From Planctomycetota bacterium (GTDB lineage Bacteria > Planctomycetota > Brocadiia > SM23-32): a DNA stretch of 12,626 nucleotides. Shown one piece after another: positions 1 through 8,064 of this stretch (within the stretch, counting starts at the first letter, position 1; every line of letters begins with the position of its first letter). The stretch covers positions 1 to 12,626 of the forward strand of contig JAGYMJ010000122.1 in NCBI GenBank assembly GCA_018400625.1. The letters run 5' to 3'. The position numbers were made by a program, and so were the translations under genes. The notes beneath the pieces are model-generated. The model had not been told where the DNA came from. It saw only the letters and a list, made by a program, of their open reading frames with translations, and did not search any database.

Positions 1-291
1 ATTGATGAAGAAGTCAGCATAACGGATTCGTACCAGAGCTATATTTTCCAGGGAGTTCCCACCGACGTTTTGATAAGGTTTCGCCTTGCATACGACGCCA
101 GCACCGATGTGGCAACAGTACAAGTTGAGGACCCGCTTTCCGAACAAAAGCTGTTATGGCAAGAAGAAATCAGCTTGTCGCCGCCGCCGTTTTCCCTTGT
201 TTCGCTTGGGATTCCCGCCCTTTTTGATTGTTCAGGCCGGACAAATCTGGCTTTGGACAGCATACATATAAAAATGTGCCTTAACCCGTAA
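1..291 (+). CDS. C-terminal fragment of an unidentified protein, possibly ConA-like/jelly-roll
   Basis: The frame is open from the first base of the window to a TAA at 289-291, so this is the last 96 codons of a gene that begins upstream. A TTG at 70 could act as a start, but the frame runs through it and no ribosome site precedes it. The fragment alternates hydrophobic and polar residues like beta strands. One stretch (IRFRLAYDASTDVATVQV) resembles the strand-turn-strand found in LamG/concanavalin-like or carbohydrate-binding sandwich domains, and the end (NLALDSIHIK) resembles their usual closing strand. That fold is inferred from pattern only. It is the only plus-strand gene supported here, and it converges on the propeller/thioredoxin gene with 27 bases between stop codons. 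No terminator hairpin is visible in that gap. Confidence 0.6.
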   Translation: MDEEVSITDSYQSYIFQGVPTDVLIRFRLAYDASTDVATVQVEDPLSEQKLLWQEEISLSPPPFSLVSLGIPALFDCSGRTNLALDSIHIKMCLNP

Positions 292-318
292 AATCCGATC
301 AAAATACTGAATAATTAT

Positions 319-2598
319 TTATTCCCTTAGCATATTCCTTAACTCTGACAACATTCGCCTGCGTCCGTCACACGAGGAATCTTTAATGATCTCACCTTTG
401 GCGTTCAATGCTATCAGGCGCGGGATACCCCTTACTCCATAGGTGTTGGCCAGTCCACTCTCATGACGCGTTTTATACGGCACGGCGGGCCAGCTCATTT
501 CATGATTCTTCATATACTTCAGCATGTTTTCCCTGGAGCGATCGGAGCTGATCAGCACGATTTCAAGGTTGCTTTTTTCCGAGTATTGTTCGTAAAAATC
601 AACAACATACGGTGTGAATGTCCGGCACGGACCGCACCACTCCGCGGAGAAATACAGCAGCACGCAGTCCTTTTCCGCCAGCATGCCGGAAGATGCCTCC
701 CGTCCGTCGGCGTAAACAAGTTTCGGGCCGATGGCTTCGATCAGCTCGGCAAGGGCGGCCGGGTTTTTAGTAGGTCGGCCCTGTTTTCTTCCATTAGTTT
801 CAGCCGTCTCTATCGGGTGTGGGGTCTCGTTTTTTTCGCGTATAACTTGCGGTTCTGCAGACCGTGCGGCATCATATTCGTCCTTCGAAACAGCGCCGTA
901 GATATTTACCTGGCTGTTGCGGTCCCAGGCGATTATTTCATTATTGCCGTCGCCAGTAACATCCGACACGATAAGGTCTCGAACAGTATCGTTCATTTTC
1001 GTCTTGGCGATCACGCTGAGTTTGTTATCAAGCACATAGATGGTGGACTTCGCTCTGACAATAACATTCAAGAAACCGTCGCCGTTCAAATCTGTGATTG
1101 CACCAAGTCGAACGACTTCATCTTTTCTTTCGAACGTATGGAGCAGCGGCAGTCTTTTTTCGGCTCCCATCATCATGAGAACACCTTTTTTTTTGCTTCC
1201 ATCCCTTCCAGCGAGTAGAATATCCGGACGTCCGTTGTCGTTGAGGTCGGTGATGGATTGGATTTCTACAGGGAATCCTATGTTGTTTTCATATCCTGAA
1301 AGAACATCTCCTTTTTTGGGGTCCAGCAGCATGAGGCGTCCTATATGTCCGTTCCATTTGCGCCATCCATGGCTGGTCGCGGTCGCAGCAATGACCGGAA
1401 AGCCGTCGCCGAAGATGTCGTAAAATCGGGCGGTAGCGTCAACGAAACCGCTTCCATGGAGCCTTCGACTCCAGTTGAGGCTTCCATCATCGTTTTGCAT
1501 AAACAGCCATGACTCTTTATCGCTGGTTCCGTTAGCCGATTTACCGTTCGCCGGGCCGAAACTCCCCCTTAGTATGCTAAAATCACCTTCAACGCCGGTA
1601 TTGGCGATAGAGACTCCGGAGCCGCGGAAAGAGACTGCCGGGCCGGTTTCATAGGCGCCGATTTCTTGACCGTTTTCAGCATCAAAAACGACGACGCCCC
1701 TGAATCCCCTCCCATAACCGGACCCGGCCTGAGCGATGAGGCGTTTGGAGGTGTTTTTAGTACTTGACACAAGAGCCAGAGGTGTAAGATTGTTGTCCCT
1801 GACACCGGCGTAACGCCTATATTTAACGACAAGATGTCCGTGCCGAGTGTAGGCAGCGGCTGAATAATGGCTTCCCCTCTCATAGCCGCCAACGATTATT
1901 TCAGGCCTTCCATTGCCGGAGATATCGCCGAGGATGAAGGCCGGAGAGTCGTGTTCGGCGCCGGTCTCAAATTTATGCAGTATCGAGCCGTCACGGTGGT
2001 AAATTCTTATCATGCCCCTGGAACCTATGACAAGTTCGAGGCTACCGTCGCCGGAAATATCCGCCGTTCGCACCATATGCCCCGACAGAGATTTCAGATT
2101 CCGTAGCCTCATATTGCCCACTGGATTTTTTGATGCAGTGGGGTACCGGCGGGTTGCTTGCAGGTCGCGGTGCATGGTAGGCCAGCCGGTGCGTTTCATC
2201 TCTTTTTGAATTGTTCTTCGAGTTTCGGCTGATACGACCCGCGGCGCCTTTTTTCTTCGTTTTGTGCTTTCCATCGGTTTGCCGAGTTTTTTCTTGAGTT
2301 CAGCATTATCTCTTTCCAACTCTTGTATTCTCGAACGGGCTTCTTCGAGTTCTCGTTCGAGTTCAGCCTTTAGTGCCTCAATTTTTTTGACCCCGCGGGT
2401 TTTTTCATCATCAATTTCATGATGTAAGGTTTTCAGTTCCTCGATGATTGCATAAGCATCTTTGAGCTGCTGCTCAAATTGCAATTGTTTGTTCTCCAAT
2501 TTTCTAACCCTCTTGTCCATATCCTCGCCACGTGCGGCAGTATAACCGCTAAAAAACAGCGCAGCCACTGCAGCCAGTATAATACATTTCGCCGCCAT
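319..2598 (-). CDS. Exported FG-GAP propeller protein with coiled coil and C-terminal tryparedoxin-like domain
   Basis: A predicted exported protein of 759 residues. In order it shows a signal peptide (about 1-23), a highly charged coiled coil (about 26-113), a short conserved entry motif (GWPTMHRDLQATR), FG-GAP/VCBS-type propeller repeats (about 165-570) and a low-complexity linker. Residues from about 615 to the end form a thioredoxin-fold domain. The propeller has recurring calcium-loop-like motifs such as DISGDGSLELVIG, DLNDNGRPDILLAG and DVTGDGNNEIIAW. The thioredoxin domain has WCGPC (Cys655 and Cys658) and a GIP cis-proline near residue 726. The phrases LLYFSAEWCGPC and EIVLISSD are closest to the tryparedoxin/nucleoredoxin branch. 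I infer a periplasmic or surface redox role; the partner is unknown. An ATG at 2604 lies only one base after GGGAG, while the ATG at 2598 has seven-base spacing, so I prefer 2598. The gene follows its paralogue by about 40 bases, probably as one operon. A run of nine A on the coding strand (1186-1194) lies in frame. Confidence 0.85.
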   Translation of the reverse strand: MAAKCIILAAVAALFFSGYTAARGEDMDKRVRKLENKQLQFEQQLKDAYAIIEELKTLHHEIDDEKTRGVKKIEALKAELERELEEARSRIQELERDNAELKKKLGKPMESTKRRKKAPRVVSAETRRTIQKEMKRTGWPTMHRDLQATRRYPTASKNPVGNMRLRNLKSLSGHMVRTADISGDGSLELVIGSRGMIRIYHRDGSILHKFETGAEHDSPAFILGDISGNGRPEIIVGGYERGSHYSAAAYTRHGHLVVKYRRYAGVRDNNLTPLALVSSTKNTSKRLIAQAGSGYGRGFRGVVVFDAENGQEIGAYETGPAVSFRGSGVSIANTGVEGDFSILRGSFGPANGKSANGTSDKESWLFMQNDDGSLNWSRRLHGSGFVDATARFYDIFGDGFPVIAATATSHGWRKWNGHIGRLMLLDPKKGDVLSGYENNIGFPVEIQSITDLNDNGRPDILLAGRDGSKKKGVLMMMGAEKRLPLLHTFERKDEVVRLGAITDLNGDGFLNVIVRAKSTIYVLDNKLSVIAKTKMNDTVRDLIVSDVTGDGNNEIIAWDRNSQVNIYGAVSKDEYDAARSAEPQVIREKNETPHPIETAETNGRKQGRPTKNPAALAELIEAIGPKLVYADGREASSGMLAEKDCVLLYFSAEWCGPCRTFTPYVVDFYEQYSEKSNLEIVLISSDRSRENMLKYMKNHEMSWPAVPYKTRHESGLANTYGVRGIPRLIALNAKGEIIKDSSCDGRRRMLSELRNMLRE

Positions 2599-2605
2599 TC
2601 TCATT

Positions 2606-2610
2606 CTCCC
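2606..2610 (-). promoter_or_regulatory. Shine-Dalgarno deciding the start of the propeller/thioredoxin gene
   Basis: On the minus strand GGGAG is followed by A, then ATG AGA ATG. The first ATG (2602-2604) is too close to the site at one base. The second (2596-2598) sits at a normal seven bases, so the shorter protein is the more likely product. Confidence 0.55.
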
Positions 2611-2641
2611 GTTCCGGAAAAAATTCGTTACTGATTTTTCA

Positions 2642-4276
<1,635 letters not shown>

Positions 4277-4306
4277 TCACGGTATTCTCACAGAAGATTT
4301 AACTTA

Positions 4307-4333
4307 ATAATATATACGCCTTTTTTGAGTCAA
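4307..4333 (-). promoter_or_regulatory. Candidate sigma-70-type promoter for the propeller gene pair
   Basis: On the minus strand TTGACT (4328-4333, five of six to consensus) is followed after 15 bases by TATTAT (4307-4312, five of six). It lies in an A+T-rich stretch about 30 to 55 bases upstream of the ATG at 4276. The 15-base spacing is short of the ideal 17, so the assignment is tentative. Confidence 0.4.
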
Positions 4334-4377
4334 TCTTGAGAAATACTTGAATTTATTTGAAATATTAACTTAAATTA

Positions 4378-4408
4378 CTGTCGGCGTCACGCGGTTCTGT
4401 GCCGTCAG
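4378..4408 (-). terminator. Weak hairpin after proA, possible terminator
   Basis: An imperfect inverted repeat lies 42 bases past the proA stop. CTG then CGGC pair with GCCG then CAG around one A-A mismatch, with a 15-base loop. The bases that follow are A+T-rich but lack a clean T run, so termination is uncertain. Confidence 0.22.
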
Positions 4409-4449
4409 GTTTCCATTTTCAGAGCAAAGTCTCTAAAACGCGTAGGCGC

Positions 4450-5706
4450 TTACTGCCGTGTTTGGCCTTCACCATTGATTAGCCACTTGTAAGTGGTTAA
4501 TTCTTCAAGTGCCATCGGCCCGCGGGCGTGGAGCTTGTTTGTGCTTATGCCGATTTCGGCGCCTAAACCAAACTGGCCGCCGTCGGTAAAACGTGTGGAT
4601 GCGTTGACATATACTGTCGCCGAATCGACCGCATTCTGGAAACGCTCGGCACTTGCTAGCTCGTCGGTAACTATGGCGTCGCTATGGCCGGAACCATAGG
4701 TGTTTATGTGATCAATAGCTTCATTGATACCTTTGACGATGCGTATGGATAAAATCATATCCAGATATTCTGTTTTCCAATCCTCCTCCTCGGCCTCCTT
4801 TATATCACTCAGTATGGCCCGTGTTTTGGTGCATCCACGGAGTTCGACGCCGCGGGCCTGGAGTTTTTTCTGTATGCGCGGTAAAAAATCGTTGGCAACC
4901 TTCTCATGCACAAGCAGTGTCTCCATTGCGTTACATGTGCCCGGGCGCTGACATTTGGCGTTTTCGCATATTTCAAGAGCCATGTTCATTTCGCATTCTT
5001 GATCCACGAATGTATGACATATGCCGTCATAGTGCTTAATGACTGGAATGGTGGCGGTTTCCACGACGTGCCTTATGAGGCTTTTGCCGCCGCGCGGGAT
5101 AATGACATCCACGCAGTCGTCTGCCGTTAAGAGCGGCGGCACGGCCGATCTGTCGGTGGTTTCGATAAGCTGCAGGCAATGCGGTGATAATTCTGTGTTT
5201 TTGAATGCGGCTTGAAGCCGTTGGTAGATAGCCATGTTGGAGTTGAACGCTTCTTTACCGCCGCGGAGTATGACGGCGTTGCCGCTTTTGATGCAGAGCG
5301 CCGCGGCGTCGGCCGTGACGTTGGGGCGGGATTCATAAATTATGCAGACGACGCCGAGCGGAACCCTTACCCGCTTCAAACGAAGACCGTTGGTAAGAGT
5401 CCAGCCGTCTATCACGCTTCCAACGGGGTCTTTCAGGTTGGCGATGTCATGCACGCTTTCCGCCATTTCTTTGATCCGGTCGTCGGTCAGCTCCAGACGG
5501 TCCAGCATAGCGCTGGAAAGTCCGGCCTTGCGGCCCGCCTCTAAATCTTCCGAGTTGGCTTTTTTGAGATGTACCGAGCCGGATAAAATACGGTCGGCCA
5601 TTGTATTCAAAATTGAATTTTTAAGCTCGGAATTCACGACGGCGAGATTAAGGGAAGCTTCTCGCGCGTTAAGTGTCACTTTCTGAATATAGTTTTCTAT
5701 TTCCAT
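4450..5706 (-). CDS. proA: Gamma-glutamyl phosphate reductase
   Basis: ProA catalyses the NADPH-dependent reduction of gamma-glutamyl phosphate to glutamate semialdehyde, the second step of proline synthesis, in the cytoplasm. The sequence matches the family throughout. It has VPLGVVCIIYESRPN near residue 115, GNAVILRGGKEAFNSN, IPRGGKSLIRHVV, the catalytic-cysteine segment CQRPGTCNAMETL (Cys258) and a C-terminal ASTRFTDGGQFGLGAEIG followed by KLHARGPM. I chose the ATG at 5706, which gives 418 residues, the usual family length. A GTG at 5751 would add 15 residues, but the family does not need them and no Shine-Dalgarno precedes that start. The ATG at 5706 also lacks a strong one. No proB or proC is adjacent, so the gene appears to be its own transcription unit. 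Confidence 0.96.
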   Translation of the reverse strand: MEIENYIQKVTLNAREASLNLAVVNSELKNSILNTMADRILSGSVHLKKANSEDLEAGRKAGLSSAMLDRLELTDDRIKEMAESVHDIANLKDPVGSVIDGWTLTNGLRLKRVRVPLGVVCIIYESRPNVTADAAALCIKSGNAVILRGGKEAFNSNMAIYQRLQAAFKNTELSPHCLQLIETTDRSAVPPLLTADDCVDVIIPRGGKSLIRHVVETATIPVIKHYDGICHTFVDQECEMNMALEICENAKCQRPGTCNAMETLLVHEKVANDFLPRIQKKLQARGVELRGCTKTRAILSDIKEAEEEDWKTEYLDMILSIRIVKGINEAIDHINTYGSGHSDAIVTDELASAERFQNAVDSATVYVNASTRFTDGGQFGLGAEIGISTNKLHARGPMALEELTTYKWLINGEGQTRQ

Positions 5707-6044
5707 TTTTAAGTTTCGATAAGAGTTGAGGTTGTTGTTTATCCCAGCCACCAGGGCAGCACGTTAATTTTCGACTTTTCATGAGCATGAGAAGGCTGGG
5801 AAAAAAGCCGTTTCATATCCGTTTTGTCGGCTCCAGAGTTTCGGGGTTACTGATGCGTTTGACCTTTCATGGTTGAGGCAGAGTTTTTCTGTTTTCTATT
5901 GGAAAGCGGCACTCACCGTTCCGCACTCCAAAGGACTTCGCCCATTTCATCCCCAAAGTTGACGAAGGGCCTATATTTTCAACCATATCGGTAGAAAATC
6001 GTGCAGGGCGTTATGTATGGCATGTGGAACTGAGCACTGGTGCC
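5707..6044. other. Gene-free stretch between proA and the DUF2283 gene
   Basis: No supported gene or clear promoter is seen in these 338 bases. A plus-strand frame is open from 5877 to a TGA at 6102-6104, with protein-like composition but no initiation codon. Its tail runs antisense into the DUF2283 gene. On the minus strand the bases around 5905-5945 include TTTGGAGTGCGG. That resembles a short dispersed element I associate from memory with PVC-group genomes, but only one copy occurs here. TCATG-AG-CATGA near 5779-5790 is a small inverted repeat. Confidence 0.4.
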
Positions 6045-6251
6045 TTATTGCGGCACGGATTCATAGAAAAGGTGGTTGACATTCGTATCCGGCGCCCGTT
6101 TTGACAGATACAGCATTTCGATGCCGACAACACGGTCATGTTTGTCGTAGTCCACAACGATTCCTGGTGAAACCTCTTCCGAACGGTCCGCCGGTGTCTC
6201 TGCCATGGTTAAATACAGCGCATCGGCTTGGTGATCAACTTTTAGTTTCAT
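6045..6251 (-). CDS. DUF2283 family protein, antitoxin-like partner
   Basis: A 68-residue soluble protein that fits the DUF2283 family: MKLKVDHQADALYLTM, then EEVSPGIVVDYD, then VVGIEMLYLSKR. The family is short, of unknown biochemical function, and is commonly found beside DUF4258 or similar small genes. Its ATG (6249-6251) overlaps the TGA of the DUF4258 gene as ATGA, and a perfect AGGAGG (6263-6268) lies 11 bases upstream. The two are therefore almost certainly cotranscribed and translationally coupled. By layout it could be the antitoxin of a toxin-antitoxin pair in toxin-first order. That is inference; no DNA-binding motif is visible. Confidence 0.8.
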   Translation of the reverse strand: MKLKVDHQADALYLTMAETPADRSEEVSPGIVVDYDKHDRVVGIEMLYLSKRAPDTNVNHLFYESVPQ

Positions 6252-6496
6252 GGTATCTTTACCCTCCTGTCAAAAAAAGCTGTAATAATTCGAGACGGCT
6301 GCACTTTGTCATTGACCACAACGCGCAAGACCCTGTTTTCGAACTCTGGAATACGTGCAAGACGGTGTTCAAGGTCAGGGTCCATCGCGTCGTTTTCGGT
6401 CACCTCCGGGGTGTTCACTGTCTGTTCTACCCAGGCAAGTGGAATTCCTCGCTTTTGCAGCGCATTTCGAGCATGTTCTGTCAAACTGTAGTCCAT
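6248..6496 (-). CDS. DUF4258 family protein, candidate toxin
   Basis: An 82-residue protein beginning MDYSLTEHARNALQKRGI and ending FDRRVKIP. The N-terminal pattern (hxxTEHAxxxhxxRGI), the central NRVLRVVVND and the C-terminal IITAFFDRR match DUF4258, a small family often found in toxin-like modules. No activity is established for this member. The same frame stays open back to 6724, but that would add 76 residues of non-family sequence and overlap the end of the FAD oxidoreductase gene by 85 bases. The extension also translates a DNA hairpin into peptide. I therefore chose the ATG at 6496. ATGs at 6535 and 6526 are less likely alternatives. The Shine-Dalgarno is poor. A palindrome just upstream (6503-6517) may be an autoregulatory operator. 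Confidence 0.75.
   Translation of the reverse strand: MDYSLTEHARNALQKRGIPLAWVEQTVNTPEVTENDAMDPDLEHRLARIPEFENRVLRVVVNDKVQPSRIITAFFDRRVKIP
6263..6268 (-). promoter_or_regulatory. Strong Shine-Dalgarno of the DUF2283 gene
   Basis: Perfect AGGAGG on the minus strand, inside the end of the upstream coding region and 11 bases before the ATG at 6251. It is stronger than the site of the upstream partner, so the downstream protein is likely made in excess, as expected for an antitoxin. Confidence 0.65.
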
Positions 6497-6502
6497 ATGT
6501 AT

Positions 6503-6517
6503 ATTATCGCCGATAAT
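6503..6517. promoter_or_regulatory. Candidate operator palindrome upstream of the DUF4258-DUF2283 pair
   Basis: ATTATCG and CGATAAT are perfect 7-base inverted arms around a single central C. The site ends six bases before the ATG at 6496, just downstream of a candidate promoter, where an autorepressor of a toxin-antitoxin operon would bind. Confidence 0.45.
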
Positions 6518-6530
6518 TAAGGCCATAGCA

Positions 6531-6560
6531 AACATAACGTCGAGGAATTTGCGTTGTAAA
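6531..6560 (-). promoter_or_regulatory. Candidate promoter for the DUF4258-DUF2283 pair
   Basis: On the minus strand TTTACA (6555-6560, five of six to the -35 consensus) is followed after 18 bases by TATGTT (6531-6536, four of six). The expected start of transcription falls next to the palindrome at 6503-6517. The -10 match is weak. Confidence 0.3.
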
Positions 6561-6620
6561 GTTTTTATCCGGGCCTGTGTTAATCGTATGACATCCGCCA
6601 AGTTGATGAAGAGCTTTTTT

Positions 6621-6638
6621 ACAGACAGGAATGTCTGT
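6621..6638. repeat. REP-like hairpin ACAGACA-GGAA-TGTCTGT
   Basis: A perfect 7-base stem with a 4-base loop begins two bases past the stop of the FAD oxidoreductase gene. On the minus strand it is followed by six A, so it is not a terminator for that gene. On the plus strand six T precede it. Its form suggests a short dispersed repeat. Only one copy is in this window, so that is inference. Confidence 0.55.
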
Positions 6639-6639
6639 G

Positions 6640-8043
6640 TCACTTTAAGGCATTGGGGAGATAGGCCCCCATTTTCAGGAGACGATCCTGCAGCTTTTGA
6701 ATCGGTATATCCCTGTTGTGACACCGCTGTTCACTCATCAGTGCCGACGCCACTCCTGCGGCCTGTCCTGTGATGTAGCATCCGGGCATCACTCTCAGTG
6801 AGCCCTGCATGTACCTGTCGGTGCTTATGCAGCGGCCGGCAACCAGCAGATTATTTAACTCCCTGGGGACCAGGCAGCGATAGGGGACGCCGTAGCTTTC
6901 ACCTTTTTTATAGCGCAGCGCAGTGCTCCTGTCAAGCAGTTTCCGGTGGTCCTGTTTGCCGGGCCGGGTGCAATGCAAGTCCACAAAGAAACAGTATCGC
7001 CCGACCTCATCTTCAAAGCAGGCGCGTTTCTTGAAATCTTCGATATTCAGCACATAATCGCCCATAATCCTGCGGCTCTCTCTTATGCCCATAAGATTGC
7101 CGGTGGCGACCAGTTCCATATGTTCGTAACCCTTCAGATACTGTTTATAGTACTTTTCGTATTCCAGAGTGCGTTGACGACCGTTAACCAGAGCTTCCGT
7201 TAAAGAGCGTTCATCGGTGGCATCGACACCGTATTCATGACCGATATTGGCGCCGGCGATATGTTCAGTCTGGAACCACATTCCGGAAAGGTGATAATCT
7301 TCCTGTGACAGGACTTTGTCTTTCATGGCGTCCTCCAACCTGGCGGCCGGGTTTATTCCGTGGGTGGATAAGTTGCAGGTAGGTTTTCTTTTGCAATCTT
7401 CAGAAGGGCCGGTGTCGGCGTCCGCCATTTTCAGGCATTCTTTGAAATTGATGCCGGACCACAGGCTGCACAGCGTGCCGGCCATCATCTCACCCTCCTC
7501 ATCGCCTTTTTCAAAAGGCGCTCCCGCCCAAACGGCAAGATCACCGTCGCCGCTGCAGTCGATGTAAGCCGAGGCCTTAACAGCGAATATGCCGCTTTTC
7601 GCTGCACAAATTACGGCGTCAATTTGCGCCGCTTGACATTGAACATCAATGAGGGTTGTATTGAAGAGGAAGTTAACTCCGGCTTCTTCCAGCAGGCGGT
7701 CATAGACCCTTTTGAGCACTTCGGGTTTAATGGCTATACTGGTGTGTTCCCTTTCTTGACTGTCTTCGAATCCGGTTCCGCCTTCATTTCGGAGGTTGTT
7801 CAGAACTTCTCTGCCGATTCCACCGGACAGAAAATTCACGCCGTCACCGAATTTCATGAAGGCGGGCACCAGCCCGGCCGTGCCGAGTCCGCCCAGACAG
7901 GACTGACTCTCGACCAGCATTACTTCTTTACCTTGTCGCGCGGCCGCCAGGGAGGCTGCTATGCCGGCAGGCCCGCCGCCGGCGATAAAGACATCAACAT
8001 CATATCTTAGCGGTATTTTTTTTTCGTAACTGATTTTCTCCAT
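6640..8043 (-). CDS. FAD-dependent oxidoreductase (PF12831 type)
   Basis: A 467-residue flavoprotein, apparently cytoplasmic with no signal peptide. The N-terminus carries the dinucleotide-binding Rossmann motif GGGPAG (22-27) in DVFIAGGGPAGIAAS, with the ribose-binding Glu45 at the end of the second strand (VMLVES) and a following GGLGTAG. The middle has DCSGDGDLAVWAGAPF. The C-terminus has the family's second flavin-contact block (NLLVAGRCISTDRYMQGSLR, then GCYITGQAAG). Members are common in carbohydrate-degrading bacteria and are sometimes annotated xanthan lyase, but their substrates are mostly unknown and none can be named here. The start is ATG with GGAG about nine bases upstream. It lies 21 bases after tyrS and is probably the last gene of the 12428-6640 transcription unit. 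Eight A on the coding strand near codon 8 are in frame. Confidence 0.9.
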   Translation of the reverse strand: MEKISYEKKIPLRYDVDVFIAGGGPAGIAASLAAARQGKEVMLVESQSCLGGLGTAGLVPAFMKFGDGVNFLSGGIGREVLNNLRNEGGTGFEDSQEREHTSIAIKPEVLKRVYDRLLEEAGVNFLFNTTLIDVQCQAAQIDAVICAAKSGIFAVKASAYIDCSGDGDLAVWAGAPFEKGDEEGEMMAGTLCSLWSGINFKECLKMADADTGPSEDCKRKPTCNLSTHGINPAARLEDAMKDKVLSQEDYHLSGMWFQTEHIAGANIGHEYGVDATDERSLTEALVNGRQRTLEYEKYYKQYLKGYEHMELVATGNLMGIRESRRIMGDYVLNIEDFKKRACFEDEVGRYCFFVDLHCTRPGKQDHRKLLDRSTALRYKKGESYGVPYRCLVPRELNNLLVAGRCISTDRYMQGSLRVMPGCYITGQAAGVASALMSEQRCHNRDIPIQKLQDRLLKMGAYLPNALK

Positions 8044-8060
8044 TATAAGCTCCGTTGAAA
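8044..8060 (-). repeat. Translation leader of the FAD oxidoreductase gene, near-copy of the tyrS leader
   Basis: The minus-strand leader TTTCAACGGAGCTTATA recurs upstream of tyrS at 9296-9313 with one inserted base. It contains the GGAG ribosome site of each gene. Confidence 0.7.
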
Positions 8061-8064
8061 GGGT

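Noticed and set aside
463..1218. Long open plus-strand frame of about 250 codons opposite the propeller/thioredoxin gene
   Set aside because: It is antisense to a well-supported gene with clear domains. Its predicted protein has no recognisable pattern and it has no convincing ribosome site.
6621..6638. The small hairpin as terminator of the FAD oxidoreductase gene
   Set aside because: On the coding strand the stem is followed by A residues, not T residues.
6497..6724. N-terminal extension of the DUF4258 protein to a start at 6724
   Set aside because: It overlaps the end of the FAD oxidoreductase gene by 85 bases, reads through the hairpin at 6621-6638, and adds 76 residues not found in a family that normally begins at MDYxLTEHA.
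7624..8010. Plus-strand open frame of 128 codons opposite the FAD oxidoreductase gene
   Set aside because: It is a shadow of the N-terminal coding region of a gene with intact FAD motifs.
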